This document shows positions 55,253 to 64,000 of a stretch of 64,000 nt of DNA, piece after piece. The notes beneath the pieces were generated by a model that was not told the DNA's origin, did not search any database, and was given only the letters and a program-made list of their open reading frames with translations. Every line of letters begins with the position of its first letter. Position 1 is the first letter of the stretch. The translations under genes and the position numbers were made by a program. Source of the stretch: Zygaena filipendulae (lineage: Eukaryota; Arthropoda; Insecta; Lepidoptera; Zygaenidae); the NCBI GenBank assembly GCA_907165275.2, contig OU015673.1, positions 821,001 to 885,000 of the forward strand, written 5' to 3'.

Positions 55253-55495
55253 ATGGCTGTGTCCCGCGGTTTCACCCGCGTTAATTTAGGACCACGTGTA
55301 GTGTCCACAATTTATTGTAGTTTCACCTGCCTTTATTTCGGAGTTCCCATGGGAATTCTGAAAAAAAATGTACGCTATGTCCTTTTCTGTACACCTGACA
55401 ATATGGATGCGAAATTACATGATGATCGGTTGAGCCGTTAAGGCGTGAAAGCGTAACAAACAAACAAACTGACTTACACATTTACAATACTAAGG
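55253..55495 (-). mobile_element. Lep1-like Helitron, minus, with duplicated 3' part
   Basis: GCTGTGTCCCGCGGTTTCAC then a second TTTCACCTGCCTTTATTTCG, TGACAATATGGATGCGAAAT and GTAACAAACAAACAAAC. Confidence 0.7.
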
Positions 55496-55499
55496 ATGA

Positions 55500-57213
55500 C
55501 GTATACCAAGTCAAAACCAAATTCCTCCTACGTAAATCGAAACTGTACATAGCAGCAGCAGATAATAAAGGTTTTCAAACATTCGAGAGCTTCCCAGCGC
55601 GGAGCGCAAGGAAGGCTCCGTATTCATTCCATACATGGAGCGCTTTCATTCCAAATGCAATACTGACGGACCACATTTACACCGAACGTGGGGTGTATTT
55701 CCGTACAATAATAAAAGGAAAATAAAATTACTACCTACTGTAGCATTTTGCTACAATATCACCCTTTTTATTACTTTTCTTTTGGAATGCCTTTTTTTGG
55801 TTTTGGAAAAAGGGGGGTGTCAAAAAAAAGTGGATGGGATACTGACTGCTTGGAGACAAAAATAATGTATTTGTATTTATAATTATGAGATTATAAGTTA
55901 TTTTCGAAGAAACTGGGATACATTATCTTTTACTCCCTCTGGTTTTCCTGGCAAATGCACAGTGAAATAATAATTGTATTTTAATATTGGAAGCGATCGG
56001 TTTGCGCTGGTATTGCTGAGTCTGACCCAAGTACAGAGACGGCCAGATCTTGATTGGTGCTGTAGCGACGGGAGCGCTGCATTAGCGTCGGCACGGCAGC
56101 TGCTTGATTGCGAATGCTGGGCTTCAAGAGGCATCCGCTACACTACACATAGTAAGGTGAGTTCCAGTAACACTGAATAACTTTATAAAGTGACATTCCA
56201 AAGAAAGAGAAAAATACTACACAATATTACTTAAAGTGAAAGTAAACAACTGAATATCTTTGCGAGTAATAAGAAATGTTTGAATAGCGATAAAACACAA
56301 ATCCATAAAATTAACCGAATAAATAACTCTACTAAATAATCCGTCAAATTCATTGTAAAGGTTTGAATTTTATCGGATTACCTAGTACCTAGTGATAGTT
56401 GACACTGTTTTGATCAGTAGGTTCCTATAATAATAGCTACTGTGTTAAGCAGAAGGGTTTTTTAATTTCTTTCCAGCACAAATCTCGCAAGCTTATGCAC
56501 TTTTCGACCAGGGCCTTCAGTCTCGATATACTTAATGACTGTTTAATGACAATTTAAATATCGATTTTTTTTCGCTATAGTACCGAACACAGCTGTGAAA
56601 TTAACGATTTCTATTGATAACTTATCGAGCCTTTGGGACTGCCCGATACGCAGAAAGACTGTACGATATTTGATCAGTAGAGACTTGTATTTTACGATAA
56701 TCTCGATACGGCAAGCGATTTCTTTCGCTTAACTCAAAACATCGATGGGAGATCACATCTATCGTTAAGTATGTCAAGACTGCAGGGCCTGAAATGCTCA
56801 CGATGCTTGCTACTGACATGAGAGTCAAACTATTTTAGTATTTTCCAACGATTCGGTGTAAAAAAAGGATTAGTTGGACCATCTTTTTTGCCGGCAAAAA
56901 TCCTCTTCGCCGTTTTTTGCACCCATCATTCCCTTTGAAGCAGCCGCCGTTTAACTGTGGCTTTAAACTTTTATGCTGTTTAGCCTTTTTTTTAAACCCG
57001 ACCCGTGGAAACTTCCATCTGGAATGCGCTTTAGCGAAGCGATAAAGTTTCGAAGTAATTATTTCAGATCAATGAACCAGAAGCTCTAGAAGCTCTAAAA
57101 GCATATGCAGCTACCACAAGAATCGTCTCAAGATCTCAGAGGTCCTAGACAAGTAAGTGTTTACAATCATCATGGCTTCCTCTCATTTTTTTTGATGATG
57201 ACAAAATTTAAAT
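55500..57213. other. Upstream intergenic stretch
   Basis: An exon-like plus-strand block near 55975-56158 ends AGTAAG|GTGAGTTCC but has no recognisable protein. Nothing else is supported. Confidence 0.35.
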
Positions 57214-57462
57214 TTTTAGTCAGTCTTGTAGTTTAATAAAAAATATTGGACACGTATTTTTCCTTTTTTACGTATCCAAAAAATAATAGCGATACATTGA
57301 GTTGAAATTCCGTGTGACGTCACACCTAGGTACACTTTATACTTAGTTGTGACGAAGCGACCTTTATTTTTAGTGCTTTTTATCTAAGTATTTTTTCAAT
57401 AATTCGTAAAAGCAAAAAATACGTGTCAATTATTTTTTTACCATCTAACTGACGGACTAAAT
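57214..57462. mobile_element. CRE-containing foldback MITE, copy 1
   Basis: Left AGTCAGTCTTGTAG...ATTGGACACGTATTT pairs with right AAATACGTGTCAATTATTTT...CTGACGGACT. The interior has TGACGTCAC. Sister at 60020-60304. Confidence 0.75.
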
Positions 57463-57774
57463 AGGCGTTTCTACTATTGTAAGATCGGGTGTTAAAAAAA
57501 AAACTTAGCACTTCACAACGTAGCAGTTACGTTTTCAGTGGAATATGGACCTTAAAAGCGGAGTGTACAAACACAAATATGTGAATTATGATATCTAGAT
57601 GAGACGGGTCGGGCACGGGCCCCTGAGGATTGCGGTCGGAATATAACCAATGCCGCTGCAAACGTTCCAATATCTTAAAAAGGTGGATAGAGAAAGCGCA
57701 TCGCAGGAACGGAGCTTGCCTACTGTGAGTTACAAAACACGACGTGAAATGTACAGTCTAAGTTATAAGTAGTA

Positions 57775-57961
57775 TAAAGAGGTAAAGTTTGTGAGTTTGT
57801 GAGCTTGTAGGGGGTAATCTCTGGATCTACTGAACCGATTTTGAAAATGCTTTTACCAATAGAAAGCCAAGTTATTTGTGAGTGTCATAGGCTATATTGT
57901 TATCGGACATTCCTGCGGGAACTCCGAAAATACCGTGGGTGAAATCGCGGGGGACATCTAG
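57775..57961 (+). mobile_element. Helitron variant
   Basis: GTGAGTTTGTGAGCTTGTAG, GGATCTACTGAACCGATTTT, CCTGCGGGAACTCCGAAAAT, hairpin and CATCTAG|T. Confidence 0.75.
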
Positions 57962-58732
57962 TATAATATAAAATACATTTTCATTTTCCTTTCAAAACTT
58001 TTCTTTTTTATTTTCTAAAAAAAGAACGGCCTATAGACATCCAATTAGCCTTTGGCGAATATTTGAACTCTATTACTATTACAACAAAAGTCAAAAGTGT
58101 ATACACATTTCTGTAGCTGACTGTACACTTGCGCTTTTTCGTGTACAGCAATGACAGCGCAAAAAATAAAATTGAAAACCTAATAAAATTGCAAAACTGA
58201 CGCCGCCATGGCTCCAGTTATTAACTCATTATAAATACGAATGTGAGTTTGTTTGTTTGTTACACTTTCACACCTTAACTATACTCAACTCTATCAATTG
58301 TCTTCATATAACACAAATTCGGGTGTTTTTTGTGAACTCACTTAATTTTGAGGAAATGTTGATAGTACTGCATGCTTCTTCAAGCGTTTTTTTTGGTGTT
58401 CGTAAGTAAAATAAATATAAAGATGGTAAAATTTTTGATAACAGTGATAGTAAAGTATTTCCATAATCTATACACATTAAAAAAATGTTAAGCCCAAAAA
58501 TATTTCGTAGAAGATGTCTACGGCAGTTCGTAGACATCTACGTGTCTTCTACGGAGCTGAGGTCTACGAATGTCTACGCACTAAATAAAGTTTTGAACTG
58601 GTTTGCAATGTTTATTAATTCATTTTAGAAGAGAAACTTCTTTGGCCATTGTAAATAAATGCACTATGTATAATGCAAGAGCATGAATGTATGAAATGAC
58701 TTTATTAAAAACTAGCGGTTACCGTGCGGTTT

Positions 58733-58940
58733 CACTATTATTATTATTATTTTTTTTTATGTACTGATTGGTCAGACATTTGTCCATAATCTGATTGAAA
58801 GCGTAGATATGAACTAAGGTGTTACACGTCTGCCAATTAAGTACCTGTTTACTCTGCTCTTGAAGGTCCAAATGGTAGTTTGGGGGAAACACAGACTCCG
58901 GCAGGTCGTTCCAATCCCTAGCGGTACGTAGCGGTATTAT
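58733..58940 (-). pseudogene. LINE ORF2 C-terminal remnant with (AAT)n tail
   Basis: The minus strand encodes DWNDLPESVFPPNYHL, the common end motif of insect LINE ORF2 proteins, then breaks frame; an (AAT)n tail lies at 58733-58755. It interrupts a Helitron edge (CTAGCGGTTACCG) at 58712. Confidence 0.6.
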
Positions 58941-58969
58941 CTTACTATTGTTTTACTTTTCTAAGCGAA

Positions 58970-59300
58970 TTTTAATAAAAAAGGAGTAGGTTTTCAATTC
59001 CGTGTATCATAAAATGATCATCATTGAATAGTAACGTTGCATCGAACGCCAAAAAAACTTCGCAGCCCTTCCGCGATGCGGGAAAGATCTGGGTGGAAAT
59101 TGAGGTTTCGCAAAAAAGTTTGCCGTCAAAATAATACGCGGCACACCGCGGCAACAGATGCAGTGTGCGTGCCAATCCAACTACTCCGGTGTTGCCCGCT
59201 CGCAAGGTCCAGGCAAGTTTTCGCGGCAGGCTCTCGCCGCCCGCAGCGCGAGGGGGTCCACGCAGGCGCCATTTCCCGCCATTTTCTCAGAACAGGGATG
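58970..59300. promoter_or_regulatory. CpG-rich patch
   Basis: GC- and CpG-rich against an AT-rich background, with GCGCCATTTCCCGCCATTTT near its end. Open frames exist but match nothing recognised. It may be an old promoter or an imported GC-rich element. Confidence 0.25.
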
Positions 59301-60019
59301 TCAGATGTGGGGAAATTACCTCGATTCGGGGGAAATTTCAGGAACGTAGAGTTGGTTTTTGTGTTGCTGTAATAACAATTTTTATTATAGAAGAGAACAA
59401 GTAAAATTTAATTTAAGCATTAAAACTATCGATCGATAACTGACCAAGTTTTATTGTTAATAAAAAAAATAAGTAAAACATAGAAATAATTAAAAAATAC
59501 AAAAACGATCAGTCGTGTTTTATTATTATTATTTATTTATGTTAATGAATGTAGAATAGAATACTCTTGATTGTATATTATATTTAAGAGTAAATCTTAT
59601 TAGTGAAATTAGGCATATAAAAGGTTATCTTTGTCTCCGTAACAGCTTTCGTTAGTCTAAGATTGGGATGTGGGTAATTTACATCCAGAAAAAGTTACAC
59701 TTTTCAAAGGAAACCCAAAATTTACGCGGATAAAGCCGCGGGTAACAACAATATACTGCAAACCTAATTTATATAAAATATTATCCATATGTACAAGTAT
59801 TAAATTTTGATAAAAACTTGGGTCTTATCGTTAAGTAAAACCAAAGTTATCAAACGCCGTTATTTAGAGAAAACGTTTAGCTGTCGCTGATAAGAGCAGA
59901 AATGATATAATTTATGACCATTTCATATTATTCAGTAGATAAAAGTACTGAAATTTCTTTCAAATTATTTAAAATATGCTGGTATAATAGGGATGTGGAC
60001 TACTTTTGAAAATCAAAAT

Positions 60020-60304
60020 TCTAATTAGTCCGTCAGTTAGAAAATAAAAAAACAATAGACACGTATTTTTTGCTTTTTCAAATAAATTAAAATATACAGA
60101 GATAAAGCGCATTAAAGTTTAGGGTGAGGGGGTCGTGACGTCACTAACCGCTAAAACCGCCATACAAACTGTCAGAATAGTGACGTCACGCGGAATTTCA
60201 ACTCAATATATCGCCGTTATTTTTTGATTACGTAAAAAAAGAAAAAAATACGTGTCCAATATTTTTTAATAATCTACAAGACAGACTAAAAAATAAAAAT
60301 TAGT
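60020..60304. mobile_element. CRE-containing foldback MITE, copy 2
   Basis: Inverted ends AATTAGTCCGTCAGTTAG and CTACAAGACAGACTAAAAA with CACGTATTTTTT arms. Two TGACGTCAC boxes at about 60136 and 60181. Confidence 0.75.
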
Positions 60305-60669
60305 CAACATGCCCATTATACCAGCCATACCAATAATTATTTTAACCACGTATTTAATGGTGCTTTGAAGGTTAAACCAAACAGCGCGCGGGGGTTTATA
60401 TAGCCCAGTGAATATTGTGATAAATATTCTTGTCGAAGCCTATTTTTACAAACCATAACTTTTATCTTTTAAATTTTTATATTGTGTCGACATCGACATA
60501 GTATTTAGAATTGAACAATTGAATCAATTCCTCCTTTTGACTTGTACAACAAATATTATAAGAATTTTCTATTTTCACCTGAATAATTTTCTAGTCCTTC
60601 TTTTTGTTTTATAATTCTCACAATTACCTACCTACTGAAAATTAATTTTATACAATAACCATCTGTTAA

Positions 60670-60865
60670 TCATACTAATATTATAAACGCGATAGTTTGT
60701 GAGTATGGATGGATGTTTGTTACTCCTTCACGCTAAAACTACTGAATGGATTTAAATTAAACTTTACATTAATATACATCAGATTAACACATAGGGTACT
60801 TTTTATCCTGGAATTCCCGCGGGAACTCTGAAATTAACGCGGGTGAAACCGCGGGGCACAACTAG
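60670..60865 (+). mobile_element. Lep1-like Helitron, both tips intact
   Basis: TCATACTAATATTATAAACG start, GAATTCCCGCGGGAACTCTG, hairpin GCGGGTGAAACCGCGGGG and CACAACTAG|T end. Confidence 0.85.
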
Positions 60866-60949
60866 TTGAACATAAATGAATACCTATGTAAGAGAAATAA
60901 ACCTAGTTCACAACTTTATAACAGTAAATTTTTGCAATCACCCCGGAAA

Positions 60950-61215
60950 AATTCTACTGTACACAATTTTCCCGGGAGTATATCCGCTGCAGCGCAGCCA
61001 CCCAGGCGCCTGTGTTGGTCAGTGGTTTTGGCGCCATCGTCCCGAGCGGCCGTCGTGTCCCGCGCCATATTGGAAAAGCGTGCGTTTAAAATATCAAACA
61101 AAATATTATAACACAATAATCGATTGCAATTAAAATTCAATATTAGTTTTTCTCGTAAAATCGTCGTGTTACAGTAACAGTGTGCGGTTGTGTTTTGATT
61201 TTTTTTTTTTGGTGT
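60950..61215 (+). promoter_or_regulatory. Promoter-like CpG patch and possible first exon
   Basis: GGCGCCATCG, CGCGCCATATTGG and a CAGTAACAGTGTGCGG initiator-like site are followed by TTTGGT|GTAAGT at 61212. This could be a non-coding first exon of a plus-strand gene continuing beyond the window. Confidence 0.3.
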
Positions 61216-61299
61216 AAGTAATAGTGTTTTGTGTTGTTCCTACAATATATAATGTGACATAAATTGTCAGAAAGTAAGTACCTACTATAAAAAGGGTAG

Positions 61300-61633
61300 C
61301 TATGCTAGTGTCATAAAATATTGGGTATATCGTTTTCTATTTTCTTTGTAAGCCAAGGCAAAGGGATTTGGTTCGGTGCATTTCCTTTTTTTTTTTCGTG
61401 TAATCAATGTGAGCTTTTCTAAAAGGCCAGCTAACTCTGGAGGTAGACTCGTAAATACAGTTGGTTTCACTTCATGACTTTTCTTTTTACGTCTTCGACG
61501 TTTTTGGTTCTCCATTCTCCGAGACCCGACCAATTGTTTCTGATACCTTGATTTACTTTTACGAGGGAAGCCAAGTATATCCTTTTGTGTCAATATTCTT
61601 TACGATAGTATACTGCCTAGTGTTGTCTAACAT
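61300..61633 (-). pseudogene. Small basic protein frame, apparently frameshifted
   Basis: ATG at 61633 (CACAATGTT) opens MLDNTRQYTIVKN but stops after 24 codons. The neighbouring frame continues from DILGFPRK to a stop at 61300 with RRMENQKRRRRKKKSHEVK, VFTSLPPELAGLLEKLTLI and NPFALAYKENRKRY. One base out of place in CAAAAGG near 61570 would explain the break; a small intron is the other option. Nuclear or nucleolar-like composition. Family not recognised. Confidence 0.4.
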
Positions 61634-61879
61634 TGTGTATTCCCAATAGGTTTTTCACGCTGGATTCGTTCATTAGACAGACAAATTTGTCACACTTAAC
61701 TAGCATAATTAATTTTAATATATGTATATCTAAAAGTATTTTTAAAGATTAACTAAGTATTAATTTCGGGATTTAGGATATAGAATTACTCCAGACAAAA
61801 ACTGATAATGCAGATAGTATATTTAAAACGTAACCTGACGCCGAATGTTAGATAACGGAACGTAATCTAAACTAATAAA

Positions 61880-62018
61880 AGGGGAAAGATTTGATTTTTG
61901 TTTGTTTGTTACGAGTTAATGCAAAACTACTGGACCGATTTCAAAAATTCTTCACCGTTAGGCTACATTATCCCTGAGGAACTTTCCCGCGGGAACTCCG
62001 AAATTACCGCGGGAACAG
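61880..62018 (+). mobile_element. Helitron variant fragment
   Basis: ATGCAAAACTACTGGACCG, ACATTATCCCTGAGGAAC and TTCCCGCGGGAACTCCGAAA, with the tip lost. Confidence 0.6.
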
Positions 62019-62794
62019 CACAAATGAAATAAGAAGTAACAAATACAACAAACAAATAAAATAATAATAAGTAGCTAGGAACTGATATAATAAATAACAT
62101 ACTAAGTATTATTCTTTTAGAAACGATAAAAATAATTAGTTAATGCTCTTTGCTCTTATCGCAGATATTACCGAACTCTATTTACTTTATTTATGGCCTT
62201 TACTCCTGAATCTCTATATAGTAGCTCTATAGATACCATAAATACCTAGGTACTTTAAATTTATATTTAACCAGCTACAGTTCAATGAAGTTAGTTCTTT
62301 TAATATTAGGATTCTTTTGGGAAATATACATTTTCTAGTTTGAAACGGTATGGTAGGTACCGCAACTCTATTTTACTTTTTGATCTATTACAGAATCTAA
62401 AGTAAATATAATATTATGCTGAATTTCACAATAGTTCACTCAGCCGATCACCAAAGTCCCAAAAGCGGTCAAAAGCTTCCGTTGTTGGAACATTTTAATA
62501 TGCGTTAGATTTTAAATAAAAAAGGCAAAACGAACTTAGGTACAGTCGGTCACATAGACAAGGATACAGAGGTAAGAATATAACTAATATAATTCCGTGG
62601 ACAAGTATACCACCTTGTGAAATTTATACTTTTTTGTAAAACGTCTGTATGACGTTGTAAGTTGCCATTTTTGCAGCTCCAACCTCCAAATTCTAATACA
62701 AATGAAAAACGAATATTGGAGCTTTAAAAACGGGAACTTATAACGTCATAAAGACGTTTTACAAACAATATAAATTTTTCAAGGTGGTATACTT
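62019..62794. other. Gene-free stretch
   Basis: An inverted pair (AAACGTC...GACGTTTTAC) near 62638-62765 suggests a small worn foldback. No gene seen. Confidence 0.4.
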
Positions 62795-63029
62795 GGACGC
62801 AGATAAGCAATAACATGTTAATCCACAAAATTAAGTTACCTATTCAGAACGATTTATTGAGAGTTAGGGAACGTTTTTTAACTACGCGTTTACCTTATTA
62901 CATTGTATAAGTATGTAACTAAATATTGAACATAAAAAATGTTGACAGAAAATAGCGATATAAGTTTAAAACACGATTTAGTCAAAATTTCTCCGGTGTG
63001 GGTTAACACACTATTGCTTATCTATGTCC
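62795..63029 (-). mobile_element. GGACATAG-family MITE, full length
   Basis: Ends GGACGCAGATAAGC and GCTTATCTATGTCC, flanked by ACTT on both sides (62791-62794 and 63030-63033). Confidence 0.9.
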
Positions 63030-63193
63030 ACTTGTCAATGTGGCCCACTGTACATTATTATAATAAGGGAAAATTATCATCTAAAGTTAGTACTACCCTA
63101 TTTTATGTAATCTAGGCGCTGTTGGTTTTTTCAAACCTATCCTATCCAATCCTAAGACATTACGTCTTAGGATTTAAATTTTTTTATAACTGA

Positions 63194-63411
63194 CTAGCTG
63201 TCCCGCGCGGATTCAAACGCGTCAATTTCGGAGTTCCCGCGGGAATTCCGGATTACAATATAGCCCGAGTCACTCAAGGATAATATAACCACCTAATGGT
63301 GAAAGAATTTTTGAGATGGGTCCAGTAGTTTTTGAGTTAAATAGTAACATACAAACAAACAAACAATAAATCAAATCTTTTTTCTCTTTATAATATTAGT
63401 ATAGATAGTAC
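63194..63411 (-). mobile_element. Helitron, minus
   Basis: CTAGCTGTCCCGCGCGGATTC edge, GTTCCCGCGGGAATTCCGG, right end TTATAATATTAGTATAGA. Confidence 0.8.
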
Positions 63412-64000
63412 CTATAGATGGCGAAAATATCATCTTTTTAACGTAACATTTTAGTTATGGTTGGTGTGGCCCTGTTACACTTAACTCGATAACTCACTAC
63501 GCTGACGCACGTAACAGTGTAAAATCATAAACCATAACCGACATTGATAAAAACTAACCAACTGATTAAGTTTCGAGTCAACCGCGCCTGTTTACGTCGA
63601 AATTGTTTTTTTTTTGTTTAATTAGCTTACTTACTTATTTTATCAGCGATTGTTATCACGATTTCTAATGTAGGTACATATTTTTTTATTTAATTTTAAA
63701 TTTCTAGATAAATCTGTATTTATAAACTTCAACGTGCTTGTAAAAGTCAGATCTTAAGTGATGTGTAGATTTTTTTGATAAAGTTATTTATCCTTTAATT
63801 GCACAAAATGAAAATAAAAATATCAGTGTCATCCAAAATACCAAAATACCTACCTAAGTGACAGAAGTACAAACTGAAAACGCTTAGCAAGAAAACTAGA
63901 CCTTGAAATTTTACCAAGGGTGATTAAAATCGGAAAGTGATTGCTCGTTGCCTTCACGCTAGCCTCATCCGAACCAACCACCCATTTTCTTCTTCTCTCG
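63412..64000. other. Gene-free end of window
   Basis: No supported feature. Confidence 0.4.

Noticed and set aside
55974..56180. Exon-like 68-codon frame ending at a donor-like GTGAGT
   Set aside because: No recognisable protein, no partner exon found, and the opposite strand is equally open.

Overview
This is a nuclear window from an insect, almost certainly a moth or butterfly (Lepidoptera). It is AT-rich, eukaryotic and intron-bearing. It is packed with lepidopteran-type mobile DNA: more than 40 full or partial copies of a short non-autonomous Helitron (Lep1-like: 5' TC, 3' hairpin plus CTAG, inserted between A and T), two tRNA-derived SINE families, CR1/Jockey-group LINEs with (AAAT)n tails, a Ty3/Gypsy gag-pol, and several miniature inverted-repeat elements (MITEs). 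There are no bacterial features, CRISPR arrays or real tRNA/rRNA genes. || The one convincing host gene is on the minus strand and runs from an ATG at 53883 to a TAA at 22506. It was rebuilt exon by exon. Eleven exons with GT...AG borders and compatible phases give one 542-residue coiled-coil protein of the CCDC63/CCDC114 (ODAD1) family. This family docks outer dynein arms on axonemal microtubules (sperm flagella in insects). Its ninth intron is 20.5 kb and holds most of the large elements. || Layout. 292-7962: a segment bounded by two identical 236-bp LTR-like repeats with a possible 4-bp CATA target duplication and no long reading frame (LARD-like); inside are a 68-bp minisatellite, a dead LINE 3' end and a 117-bp tandem repeat. 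8.6-22.5 kb: gene-free, with MITEs, SINEs, Helitrons and LINE 3' ends. 22.5-23.6 kb: last two exons. 24.3-28.3 kb: an internally deleted LINE (minus) inside an older 0.6-kb repeat. 29.3-38.6 kb: an LTR-less Gypsy gag-pol joined directly to a full CR1-type LINE, the pair sitting as one 9.3-kb insertion in a single Helitron copy. 38.6-44.0 kb: MITEs including a Harbinger derivative with TAA duplication. 44.0-53.9 kb: exons 9 to 1, with introns full of Helitrons, a SINE pair and a hAT-type MITE. 54-64 kb: upstream flank with a 510-bp near-perfect hairpin, foldback elements, two CpG-rich promoter-like patches and a small frameshifted basic reading frame. || The genes do not form a pathway. The host gene is an axonemal structural gene; everything else is mobile DNA living in and around it. 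The most unusual points are the Gypsy-LINE composite, the LARD-like element, and the host gene that is invisible to simple ORF calling because its exons are 98-234 bp.
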